A stretch of DNA of 63,833 nt from Tahibacter harae (lineage in GTDB: Bacteria; Pseudomonadota; Gammaproteobacteria; Xanthomonadales; Rhodanobacteraceae), in assembly GCF_024437735.1 (NCBI RefSeq), contig NZ_JANFQO010000029.1, positions 1-63,833 of the forward strand, written 5' to 3'. A program made the translations under genes and the position numbers. The notes under the pieces were generated by a model, which worked only from the letters and a program-made list of their open reading frames with translations, was not told the origin of the DNA and ran no database searches. Below are positions 50,513 through 58,640 of the stretch, in pieces. Each line of letters opens with the position of its first letter. Within the stretch, counting starts at the first letter, position 1.

Positions 50513-51489
50513 GCGCGCGCAGCGGCCGGCGTCGTATGGGCGATCTGCTGCAGGGTTTCGATCATGAAGTCCAATGCCTCCGTGCGCGTGAGCGCCTCGA
50601 TGCAGCTCTGGCGGAATTCCTGCTCCTCGTCGCCGCGCACGGCGGAGAGGAAGGCCTGCGGCAGGATGATCGCATCCTTGACCAGGTCGGCTGCATCGAA
50701 CACCAGGCCGCCGCGCCGCGTCTTGCCGTGCAGTACGGCCAATCCATGCGGCAGCCCCAGTACCCAGCAGGCGCTGGCGGCCAGGCCGTAGGCCAGGTAG
50801 TTGCCGTGATCCAGGAAGCGGTTTGCCGGATCACTGCCGCTGCCGCGCTTGGCGCGGGTGAATTCACCATAGCGTGTGGTCTGGGCGCAGAGCTTGAACA
50901 GCGCCTTGCTCAGGCGCGCTTCCTCGGTGAGCAATGACGCATTGTCCGGCGCTGCGGCGACGACTTCGCGGCTGCGCGCGAGCAGGTCGCGCATGGCATC
51001 GGCCGGAACGGCGAAGCCGGCTTGCTGCAGTTCGCGGCTGCTGGTCCAGTGTTTCTCCAGCCGCTGCAGCCGGGCCAGCTGCAAAGTACGCGCCGCGGCC
51101 AGGCGTGAGGATTCCTCGAACCAGAAGCGCACCCACTGCTGCAGATATTCGGTGGGCCGGTACTCGCTCTGCGGGCAAAGCCAGGACACATCGAAATCGA
51201 CTTCGTTGGCACTGAACAGCGGCGTGCCGCCGCCGCCGCAGAAACCGACCAGCACGCCCGCCTTGGCCAGCTCGCGCATTGCCGCCTGTGTGACCGAAGT
51301 GCCGGTGCCCAGCAGCAGGGTCGTCGTATTGGCGATGGGGATGTTCCAGTACAGCGAACGCTTGCCCTCGTCGGTGACGTACTCGACCCGCCCACCGTTG
51401 ACCAGTACGCGGCAATGTTCCAGGTAGTAGAGGTTGGCGCGCTTGGAATGCAGGATGCTTTTCAGGTCGGTGGGGGAGAAGTCCTGCAT
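50509..51489 (-). CDS. cas1: Cas1 integrase, type I-F
   Basis: The 326-residue Cas1 inserts new spacers at the leader end. Recognisable segments are LHSKRANLYYLEHCRVLVNG, VGFCGGGGTPLF, the Glu-bearing helix LLTEEARLSKALFK, and the His/Asp motif LPHGLAVLHGKTRRGGLVFD followed by AADLVKDA. The Glu, His and Asp metal ligands are all present. The ATG at 51489 has AAAGGAG 6 bases upstream. It is the first gene of the cas set and is coupled to cas2/3 by a four-base overlap. Confidence 0.97.
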   Translation of the reverse strand: MQDFSPTDLKSILHSKRANLYYLEHCRVLVNGGRVEYVTDEGKRSLYWNIPIANTTTLLLGTGTSVTQAAMRELAKAGVLVGFCGGGGTPLFSANEVDFDVSWLCPQSEYRPTEYLQQWVRFWFEESSRLAAARTLQLARLQRLEKHWTSSRELQQAGFAVPADAMRDLLARSREVVAAAPDNASLLTEEARLSKALFKLCAQTTRYGEFTRAKRGSGSDPANRFLDHGNYLAYGLAASACWVLGLPHGLAVLHGKTRRGGLVFDAADLVKDAIILPQAFLSAVRGDEEQEFRQSCIEALTRTEALDFMIETLQQIAHTTPAAARA

Positions 51490-51901
51490 GGCTGGCTCCT
51501 TTGCAAGGCGGGTCGGCGTCCGGCCCGTGGTGCGGCCGGCGCGCGCTTCCTGCGTGAATTGTGCAGAAGTTGCGACGGGTTTTTGCCGAGGGCGGCTGCG
51601 AGGTATAGCCAGCTTCGTCTCACTGCTTGAGACGGCACCGGAATGACGCCGCACAGGACACCAGCACTCGGCTTTGTCCAGTCTGTCGCCAGCCGGTGAG
51701 AACTCTCATGACCTCGGCAGCCGCCTCGGCGTAACCAGTAGCGGCATGGATTTGCTCGGCAAGGTTACGGAGAGATTTTCGGATGGCACAGAAACGACGC
51801 TCCGGAAAGTCACGGAGCGTAGAACCTGCAATGGCCTGTGCCAGCTGCGCCGCGGGGCGGCGCAACGAGGGTCAAGGAAATGCCGGAAGCAGGTTCAGTG
51901 C
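51490..51901. other. Gene-free stretch upstream of cas1
   Basis: No supported gene. It must hold the cas1-cas2/3 promoter. A hairpin (8-bp stem, 51797-51804 with 51813-51820) lies downstream of the minus-strand gene at 51902 and may weakly terminate it. An 81-codon minus frame (51620-51865) has no recognisable features. Confidence 0.4.
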
Positions 51902-52450
51902 CTACCGCCTCGGCTCATACCGCATCGCCACCGCCCCCGAAGCCAGCTCCTTGCGGCCGACCAGCTTCAGTTCGATGGGCTTTGACAGCCCCGCAAACAG
52001 CGCCGGCCCATGACCGGCCACATGCGGATGCACGATGATTTCGTACTCGTCGATCAATCCCAGCTCCGCCAGGGCCAGCGGAAGTTTCACACCGCCGATG
52101 AGCAGCCTCTTGCCCGGTTCGCGCTTGAGCTGCAGCACCGCCTTTTCCAGATCGCCGTGCAGCAGTTCCGCGTTCCAGTCGACGTGGGCCAACGTGCGCG
52201 ATACCACGTATTTCTTTGCGGCGTGGATGGTGCGGGCGAAGGGATCGGTCTGTTCCGCAGCCGATCCGGCGGCCGGGCGGAACGCGCTCTCCATCATTTC
52301 GTAGGTGATGCGGCCGAAGATCAGGGCGTCGGCCTGGGCCAGGGTTTCGGCGGCGTGGCGGTGCAATTCGTCGCCGCCAGCCAGTGCGCGGTGGTCGCAG
52401 CAGCCGTCCAGGGTGACGTTGATGGAGTAGCGTAGCGGTCGCAGCGGCAT
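51902..52450 (-). CDS. Dihydrofolate reductase-like (RibD C-terminal domain) protein
   Basis: The 182-residue protein has the RibD_C/DHFR-like fold of many stand-alone bacterial proteins: YSINVTLDGCCDHR at the start, ADALIFGRITYEMMESAF, KKYVVSRTL and the nucleotide-binding LLIGGVKLPLALAELGLIDE then YEIIVHPHVAGHGPALF. It is likely an NADPH-dependent reductase of unknown substrate, distinct from housekeeping FolA. GGAGG lies 8 bases before the ATG at 52450. It stands alone. Confidence 0.88.
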   Translation of the reverse strand: MPLRPLRYSINVTLDGCCDHRALAGGDELHRHAAETLAQADALIFGRITYEMMESAFRPAAGSAAEQTDPFARTIHAAKKYVVSRTLAHVDWNAELLHGDLEKAVLQLKREPGKRLLIGGVKLPLALAELGLIDEYEIIVHPHVAGHGPALFAGLSKPIELKLVGRKELASGAVAMRYEPRR

Positions 52451-52654
52451 GGGCAAGTCCTCCGTGGGCGGCTTCCGTTCGGAATGAACGGCGGATTCCG
52501 CCTGTAGCAGCGACGAACGAGGCACTTCCCGTTCGACAGGCCAGTGCGACGGAATCCGGTGCCCGACTGTAGCCTGCCGGCACACCGCGTGCACCGGACT
52601 GCGCAAGGCGCTGCGCCGGCCTCGCTGGCCGTGCGCAGCACCTGCCGCAAGCCG

Positions 52655-54172
52655 TCAGCGCGCCGCCGTCGGCGTGCCCGGCTGTACGGCCTGGACAAAT
52701 TCCTCGATCGATACCGTGCGGCCGTGCACTGAGGCGATCTTGTCCACGCGCAGTTTCTTGTTCTTCAGGAACTGGGCAAACGCGAGGCTGCTTTCCTGCG
52801 GCGGGCCCAGCGGCGCGTCGTTGTTCGGCATGGCGAACAGGTCGCCCTGGAACAGCAGCCGCTGCTTGGGCAGGTAGGCCACCAGCAGTTCGCGCGCATG
52901 CGGATGCGGGCCTACGTCGAGCAGTTCCACCGTCTGCTTGCCATCGCTGATGACGCGGCGGCCTTTCTCCACGAACAGGAATTCCGGTGTGCGCGGTGCG
53001 CGGGCCAGGCGGTCTTTCTGCGGCGCCTGGGCCAGGCTTTCGACCACGCCGCGGTTGCCTGGTGTAGTCACCACGGTGGCGCCTTCAGCGATGAAGCCGC
53101 GCAGCCCGCCGATATGGTCGCCGTGGTGGTGGGTCATGGCGATATAGCGGATGGGCTTGCCCGGAATGGTTTCCTTGATGCGCTGTATCACGTTCTCCGC
53201 GCCTGCGCTGGAGCCCGGCGCCTCCACCGCCAGCACGAAATCGTCGAAGGCCACGGCCAGGGTGTTCTGGTTCTGGCCGGCGCCGTTGTGGATCACGTAG
53301 ACGCCGCCGCCCAGGTCTTCCACGCGCTGCGGCAGTTCCGTCGGCACGGGCTGCGCCTTGGCATAGCCATCCGCCGCGACCTCGAACGTGGCATCGCTGA
53401 TCGCGGGATTGATCGCCACCTGCGCTGAAAAACGCGATGCCACTTCACCGGCCTGGCGGAACTCCCAGCGCTGCGGCACCTTGACGCCGCCGCTGTCGGT
53501 GTAGTCGCTGAACAGCACTTCTGCGGCCTCGTCGCCGGTCAGCGGGTCGACGTAGATCAGGTCGTACTTGGAAATCAGCCGGGTTTTTGCATCCACATAC
53601 AGGGCGATCTGCTGCGTATCCGGCATCACGAACGTCACCACGTCATGCGGCGCACCGTTGAAGGTTTCCTCGCCGAGGTAGCGCAGCGAGGTCGGGCGAT
53701 CCAGCGCCTGGCGCAGGATAAGATTCGGCAGGCGCCGCTGGTACTGCACAAACTGCTGCTGGCTGGCCTGCGCCGCGGGAATGGCCGTCACGCTGCGCGC
53801 GCGGTGATCGTAGTTGGTGCCTTCGCCGCGCTTGAGCACTACGGTGCCGTGGTTCTCGAAGCCGTTGCCGCGCAGGCGGGTCTCCAGCTTGACGCGGCTA
53901 TTGGCCAGGTCCAGCAGCAGCACTTCTTTGGAGTAGCCATCCTGGTACGGTGCCTGCGGCGTCTGCATCTGCAGGCGCGGCCAGGTTTCACCTTCCAGCG
54001 TCAGTTGCAGCACTTTGACGCTCTGTACCGCCTCGGCGCCGCCCATCGCGGCCACCGCCGCGTCGATCACGCCGCGGGCGCGTTCGTTGGAGCGTTCCGT
54101 CAGGGTCTCGGGGTTGTCTGCCAGGGCGAGCAGCGGCAGCAACGCCAGGCTAAGTAGGGAAAGTCGCAGCAT
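52655..54172 (-). CDS. Exported metallo-beta-lactamase-fold hydrolase
   Basis: The 505-residue product has a signal peptide (MLRLSLLSLALLPLLALA), an N-terminal half of beta-rich sequence like the outer-membrane lipoprotein-carrier type (YVDAKTRLISKYDLIYVDP), and a C-terminal metallo-beta-lactamase domain. The zinc motif is THHHGDHIGG, followed by LLFQGDLFAMP (Asp ligand) and IASVHG (last His). Proteins of this layout hydrolyse unknown substrates in the periplasm. GAGGA lies 8 bases before the ATG at 54172. Confidence 0.85.
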   Translation of the reverse strand: MLRLSLLSLALLPLLALADNPETLTERSNERARGVIDAAVAAMGGAEAVQSVKVLQLTLEGETWPRLQMQTPQAPYQDGYSKEVLLLDLANSRVKLETRLRGNGFENHGTVVLKRGEGTNYDHRARSVTAIPAAQASQQQFVQYQRRLPNLILRQALDRPTSLRYLGEETFNGAPHDVVTFVMPDTQQIALYVDAKTRLISKYDLIYVDPLTGDEAAEVLFSDYTDSGGVKVPQRWEFRQAGEVASRFSAQVAINPAISDATFEVAADGYAKAQPVPTELPQRVEDLGGGVYVIHNGAGQNQNTLAVAFDDFVLAVEAPGSSAGAENVIQRIKETIPGKPIRYIAMTHHHGDHIGGLRGFIAEGATVVTTPGNRGVVESLAQAPQKDRLARAPRTPEFLFVEKGRRVISDGKQTVELLDVGPHPHARELLVAYLPKQRLLFQGDLFAMPNNDAPLGPPQESSLAFAQFLKNKKLRVDKIASVHGRTVSIEEFVQAVQPGTPTAAR

Positions 54173-54644
54173 GAGCAGAATCCTCAGAAGTAACGGCGCC
54201 AGGTGCCGGCGGCGGGAATCTAGCCACGGTGCTGTCGGGCGACTACAGCGTTGCGCCGACCTGAAGCGGACATACGCCGTGCGGCGGAGGGTTGTGCGGA
54301 AATGCGCGGGAGATGCGGGTGAGGTGGCAACAAATTGGAGAGGACCGTTGCTCAGCTGGAGTGCTTTCACGCCGATAGCGGTATCGCAGGGAATCCATGG
54401 GTTCTGCAAAAGTGGCGGTTTCGTCGGTGCGGCTGTGCGCGGACAGGTCTGCCGGCAAAGCGACGCCAGGCGTTGACGCGATTTGCCATATGAAAAAAGT
54501 TCACGTTATGGCGCATTTGCCACTATTGCAAAATACCTGTCCGGCATGGCCCGGATAACCCAAAGTGCCGGTGGCAAACCGCCCGATCCGCACCAGTGGC
54601 GCGGACGGGTATTCACAAGGAACGCACCACCAAGGAGAAGTCCC
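54173..54644. other. Gene-free divergent promoter region
   Basis: No gene is supported. The part 54480-54550 is distinctly AT-richer (CATATGAAAAAAGTTCACG and TTGCCACTATTGCAAAATAC) and probably contains the promoter of the gene at 54645. Confidence 0.4.
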
Positions 54645-55115
54645 ATGAGCCAGAACCTGGTCTCCCTCACCATCACCGACGAACACGTCGCCACCGTCGA
54701 AGCCGCCCTCGCGCAGATCGAAGGCGTTTTCACCCACCTGATTTCCCTGAGCGAAGAGGACCGCCGCAGCCTCACCCGCATGGGCCAGAAATCCGAAGCC
54801 TTCTGCCGCCAGACCCTCAGCGTGCTGGAACAGAACCCCAACGTGGTGCCGCCCAGCATAGACCTGGCCGCCGCACGCCAGGACATGGCCGCGCTGGAAC
54901 GCCTGCGCCCCCTGCTGGACCGCATCGAACGCCTGGCCGAACGCGGCGCCGACACCGAAGCCGCCCTGGGCAGCGACATCATGGTCACCGCGCTGGAAGG
55001 CTACGCCCTGCTCAAGGCCATCGGCGGCAGCCAGGGGCTGGACAGCCTGCGGCGCGAGCTGTCGGCGCGGTTTGCCAAGAAGCGGGTGAAGGAAGTTGGT
55101 GAGGTGCCGGCGTAA
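54645..55115 (+). CDS. Small helical protein of unknown function
   Basis: The 156-residue product starts SQNLVSLTITDEHVATVEAA and is almost entirely alpha-helical (ALAQIEGVFTHLISLSEEDR, MAALERLRPLLDRIERLAER). There is no signal peptide or membrane segment. AAGGAG lies 7 bases before the ATG, and a strong terminator follows 30 bases after the stop, so it is a single-gene transcript. I do not recognise the family; a phasin-like or coiled-coil role is only a guess. Confidence 0.75.
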   Translation: MSQNLVSLTITDEHVATVEAALAQIEGVFTHLISLSEEDRRSLTRMGQKSEAFCRQTLSVLEQNPNVVPPSIDLAAARQDMAALERLRPLLDRIERLAERGADTEAALGSDIMVTALEGYALLKAIGGSQGLDSLRRELSARFAKKRVKEVGEVPA

Positions 55116-55144
55116 CGGCGCCGGTGCGTTGTAGCAACGAACGA

Positions 55145-55171
55145 AGCCGCCCGGTTGGGCGGCTTTTTTTT
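55145..55171 (+). terminator. Rho-independent terminator
   Basis: AGCCGCCC-GGTT-GGGCGGCT followed by eight T, just after the gene ending at 55115. The same hairpin recurs at 57141-57169. Confidence 0.9.
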
Positions 55172-55343
55172 GGGGGCTTGGAGGGGCGGAGTGTGCGGAG
55201 AACCGGCGTTGCGGGCGAATGTCCCAGTTCCGGCAGCTGCCCCGCTGATAGCTCCGCCTCCCGATTTGCGCTCAGAAAAATGGCGCATGTGGCCTAAATG
55301 GTACTTGTCGCGTTAACTTCATTATTCTCTCAAGGGGAAGTGT

Positions 55344-56960
55344 ATGAGCGATGGCTGCTGGGTGCAGTTCTGGGATGACGATGCCTTTCGGGGGGCCACG
55401 CTGCGCTTTGATGGGCCCAAGAGCGTAAACAACCTGGACGACTACACCCAATCCGATGGCAAGAAGGAAGGCGACGAGCCGGATTCCCTCAAGACAGGGT
55501 CGCGCTCCTGGCTGGTGGTCTACAAAGACGATGACTATGAGGGCCGCAACGCCATGTTCGGTCCCAATACCGAAATTTCGGACTTGGGCCAGTACGACAT
55601 GGGCGGAAATATCAGCAGCTTCCAGTTGTTTGATACCCGGCCTTCGTGGTTCGTCGAATCTACAGAAGGTGGGCCCTTTGCCACGGAAGCGTCCGATTCG
55701 GTAGTCAACGCGACAGACGTCAACAACTACCTGCGTACGATGATCTCCGCTGCGCTGAACCTGATCCCCGTTGTCGGGGGTACATTGGGCACGCTAGTCG
55801 GCGGGTTGTGGCCCGATCCAAACAACAACGACCAGGTGTGGGGCAGTACCCAGAATTACATCAACCAGGCCGTGGCCGGGGTGTACTGGCAAATCACGTA
55901 TACGAACCTGAACGACATGCTGAACTCGCTGTACGGCGCCGCCCGGCGTTTCGTCGACACGCCCGATAGCGAGTACGACGCCAAGGTGGACAATTTCAGC
56001 AATCTCTTCGACACCGTCAACAATGCAGCTGCCTATTTCGTTGACGAAACGGCCCCGGAGAGCAAGCTCAGTTTCTTCATGCCCTACGCCACGCTGCAAT
56101 TGGCCACATTACGCGAAAACCTGCAGCACTACGCGTACTACCATGGCAGTGAGCCCGGCGCCGAGTACCGTGAACAGCTGACCCGGGAGATCCAGGGGCT
56201 TATCGCGAACTACCAGAACCTGCTCGAACTGGCCAGCGAGCGGATCATCGCGCGCCGCCTGGAGCTGATCGTCGTGCAGGAAGATAGCCGCGACAACTAC
56301 CTGGTGGTTGATCTTCTCACCGGCTGGCGCGGTTTCATAACCAACCGCACCGAGGCCGACTGGCACCAGCAGCAACTCAAAGACCAGGTGGCTAACCAGC
56401 TGGCACTGACGTTAGCCCTCAGCAACGCCCCCAGCCAGCTCTGGGCTTGGTTCGATCCGGAAAAGCCATTGCCGGTCACGGCGCCGCAGATCGACTACGC
56501 CGTTGGGCCGTTCGGGGATTATCAGGGCGCCACCGAATTCGACCAGCGCGCGGAGGGCAAGGTACTTACACAGCTGTCAATGTGGAGCGGTAGTCTTATT
56601 GACGCACTGCAGCTCTCCTTTGATGGCGTTGCCCAGGACAAACTCGGTGGCAACGGGGGTGCGGTGCAGAGCCTCTCGCTCGACCGCAGCTCGGTCATAC
56701 AATCCGCCGGCGGCTACCAGACTGGCCTCATCAACGCGCTGCATTTCACCACCAACGAGGGAAGGACGATTTCCGGCGGCGCCGAAGGTACTAACAGCAA
56801 CGCGATATTTGACGTCCAGCCGCTGCCGGGAGCCACAGCCACGTGGTTGACCGGGTTGTCCGGCCAGTCGCTGCAAGGCGCTTCATCCACCGACAACATC
56901 AAGGCCCTGACGTTCCACTGGCGCTGCGAGCTGTCGATCGCGCCGCCTCAGGGGACTTGA
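55344..56960 (+). CDS. Crystallin / Cry-toxin-like / jacalin fusion protein
   Basis: The 538-residue product has no signal peptide. Residues 1-110 form a beta/gamma-crystallin domain (VQFWDDDAFRGATLRFDGP, VVYKDDDYEGRNAMFGP). Residues 120-370 are helical and resemble domain I of Cry delta-endotoxins: MISAALNLIPVVGGTLGTLV then GGLWPDPNNNDQVW, and FMPYATLQLATLRENLQHYA. The last 150 residues look like a jacalin-type lectin (SMWSGSLIDALQLSFDG, LGGNGGAVQSLSLD). Such a plan suggests a glycan-binding pore former acting on other cells. AAGGGGAAG precedes the ATG. It is flanked by matching terminators. Confidence 0.65.
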   Translation: MSDGCWVQFWDDDAFRGATLRFDGPKSVNNLDDYTQSDGKKEGDEPDSLKTGSRSWLVVYKDDDYEGRNAMFGPNTEISDLGQYDMGGNISSFQLFDTRPSWFVESTEGGPFATEASDSVVNATDVNNYLRTMISAALNLIPVVGGTLGTLVGGLWPDPNNNDQVWGSTQNYINQAVAGVYWQITYTNLNDMLNSLYGAARRFVDTPDSEYDAKVDNFSNLFDTVNNAAAYFVDETAPESKLSFFMPYATLQLATLRENLQHYAYYHGSEPGAEYREQLTREIQGLIANYQNLLELASERIIARRLELIVVQEDSRDNYLVVDLLTGWRGFITNRTEADWHQQQLKDQVANQLALTLALSNAPSQLWAWFDPEKPLPVTAPQIDYAVGPFGDYQGATEFDQRAEGKVLTQLSMWSGSLIDALQLSFDGVAQDKLGGNGGAVQSLSLDRSSVIQSAGGYQTGLINALHFTTNEGRTISGGAEGTNSNAIFDVQPLPGATATWLTGLSGQSLQGASSTDNIKALTFHWRCELSIAPPQGT

Positions 56961-57660
56961 GTGACACCTTCCGTTCGCAACTAGGCAGTTTCCGTCCCCG
57001 CCGCGGCAGTGCGGCGGCGGGGCGGATATCCCGGGCAGCTGCCGAGTATGAAACGTGGGTGTCCCAGTTCGGTGGCTGAGTTCGCAATGTGGGTGTCCCA
57101 GTTCGGCGGCTTCCCAGTTCGGCGGCTTTGGTAATGAGCGAAGCCGCCCGGTTGGGCGGCTTTGTTTTTCTGGGCATTGAAAGGCCGGTGTAGGCGGGAA
57201 AACCGGCGCCGGGGGCGAAAGTGCCGCCTGCGCCGGTGCTTGCGGCGGTGCCCGAGGCACTTTCAGCGCCTCGCGATACGCGCGGACCGCCAGTGGAAGC
57301 GCTTTCCGTTGAGCAAAAAAGCATCACCGGTCGGGCTTTTTGCCCTTCCGCCGGCGCTCCAAGCGCATCCGTTGAGCAAAAAAGCGTCAACTGCCACTGC
57401 AAAAAGCCCGAACGGAGGGGCTTTTTCGGTATCCGCATACCCAAAAAGCGCCGCCGGAAAGGCTTTTTGCCCTACCGGAAGCCCTGAAAGCGGATGCGGA
57501 AGCGGTTGATCCCTCAACCGGGCCGCCCATCCTGGCGGCGCTTCCGCCTTGAACCCCTGTGCCGCGGCCTGGCGGGCCGCCGCCGATCCGCCGGGCCGGT
57601 TCGCTGCCGCGATCAGCGGCGCCGGTGCCGCGCCGCCTCCGCGCCAGGCTGGCATCGCCG
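56961..57660. other. Gene-free stretch with four terminator-like hairpins and GTGGGTGTCCC repeats
   Basis: No gene is seen in 700 bases. GTGGGTGTCCCAGTTCGG occurs at 57055 and 57089, the reverse complement of repeats at 63.2-63.6 kb. Hairpins with A-run/T-run flanks lie at 57141-57169, 57313-57343, 57401-57426 and 57443-57468, and CCGTTGAGCAAAAAAGC is repeated at 57306 and 57369. Confidence 0.55.
57141..57169 (+). terminator. Rho-independent terminator (copy of 55145-55171)
   Basis: AAGCCGCCC-GGTT-GGGCGGCTT followed by TTTGTTTTT. The stem and loop are identical to the terminator left of the fusion-protein gene, so that gene sits between two copies of one terminator. Confidence 0.85.
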
Positions 57661-58236
57661 TCACCGCCGCTTCGCCGCCCGCCGCGGCTCGCAGACAGGG
57701 CGTTCCGGCGGATAGTCCACCGTCCAGCTCCCCGGCGGCGGCCGTATCAACCCCGCCTGCACCAGCGAAACCGGCGCCGCCGCCGCCGTCACCACGAAGT
57801 GATCCAGCAGCTTCACCTCCACCAGCGCCAGCGCCGCCTGCAACTCCTGCGTGATGCCCACATCCGCCGACGATGGCCGCCCATCGCCCGAAGGATGGTT
57901 ATGCGCAAACACCCCCGCCGCCGCATTGCAGGCCAACGCCGACTGCACCACCACACGCGTATGCACGGCCGTGCGGTCCAGCGTGCCCTGGAACAGCTCG
58001 CGGAACTCGATCAGGCGGTTCTTCGTGTCCAGCCAGGCGACGGCGAAGACTTCGTTGGGGTAGGGGGAGAGGCGGAGGCGGAACCAGGTGGAGAGGGTTT
58101 CTACGGTGGTTAGGAGGGGGCCTGGGGTTTGGGCACGGGTGGCCAGCGCCCACAAGGCTCGGGTAATGAGCTTGTCGTCGGCGGATGAGGCTGCCGAGGT
58201 GCCTGATGTAGCAGACCGGCGCACGGATTCCTTCAT
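57661..58236 (-). CDS. RadC-like JAMM-domain protein
   Basis: The 191-residue protein carries the RadC/MPN+ motif VFAHNHPSGDGRPSSAD (His112, His114, Asp125), with an upstream FAVAWLDTKNRLIEFRELF strand pair. It lacks the N-terminal helix-hairpin-helix half of chromosomal RadC. Short RadC-like proteins occur on mobile elements and near defence genes; their activity is unsettled. GAGGAAG lies 6 bases before the ATG. It is divergent from the XRE regulator at 58367, with a 130-base shared region. Confidence 0.85.
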   Translation of the reverse strand: MKESVRRSATSGTSAASSADDKLITRALWALATRAQTPGPLLTTVETLSTWFRLRLSPYPNEVFAVAWLDTKNRLIEFRELFQGTLDRTAVHTRVVVQSALACNAAAGVFAHNHPSGDGRPSSADVGITQELQAALALVEVKLLDHFVVTAAAAPVSLVQAGLIRPPPGSWTVDYPPERPVCEPRRAAKRR

Positions 58237-58300
58237 AGTGGCTTCCTCGTATCCCTACGAATTTAACGCTCCCGGAACCGGCGCCGGTCTTGAAGCTAAT

Positions 58301-58332
58301 ACTATAGTCTCTGGTACTAAAGTGCTAGTGCC
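58301..58332. promoter_or_regulatory. Operator upstream of the first XRE gene
   Basis: ACTATAGT (58301-58308) is followed by a dyad GGTACTAA-AGTG-CTAGTGCC (58313-58332). The same arrangement precedes the second XRE gene at 60927. The layout resembles the operators of small autoregulating controller proteins. Confidence 0.6.
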
Positions 58333-58366
58333 AGCAACGTGGCCGCGTCCGAACCGATGGCGCGCC

Positions 58367-58585
58367 ATGTCCACTTTTGAGCAGATCCTAGGGGGGGTGA
58401 TCGCCGCACAACGGCGAAAGGCGAATCTGTCGCAAGAATCGCTAGCCGCTTTAAGCGGCGTACATCCTACATATATCAGTCAGCTGGAGCGGGGGCTTAA
58501 ATCACCAACAATTAGAGTGCTTCAAGACATTGCCAAGGCGCTTGGAACATCCTCCAGTGAGCTTTTGGCTATGGTTGGGTCGTAG
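58367..58585 (+). CDS. XRE-family transcriptional regulator (copy 1)
   Basis: The 72-residue protein is a single helix-turn-helix domain: NLSQESLAALSGVHPTYISQ followed by LERGLKSPTIRVLQDIAKAL. It resembles controller proteins of restriction-modification and other defence systems. It is about three-quarters identical to the protein at 60993. It lies 55 bases before the AAA ATPase gene and has a dyad operator upstream, so it probably controls the ATPase/TOPRIM pair and itself. Base composition is AT-richer than the host genes. Confidence 0.85.
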   Translation: MSTFEQILGGVIAAQRRKANLSQESLAALSGVHPTYISQLERGLKSPTIRVLQDIAKALGTSSSELLAMVGS

Positions 58586-58640
58586 CAGAAGATAGAGCAA
58601 ACATCAGGCACTAGGAACTCGGTCTTGAGAGAGAAATCTG

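Noticed and set aside
51620-51865. An 81-codon minus-strand ORF upstream of cas1
   Set aside because: No recognisable motif and no ribosome-binding site; left as intergenic.
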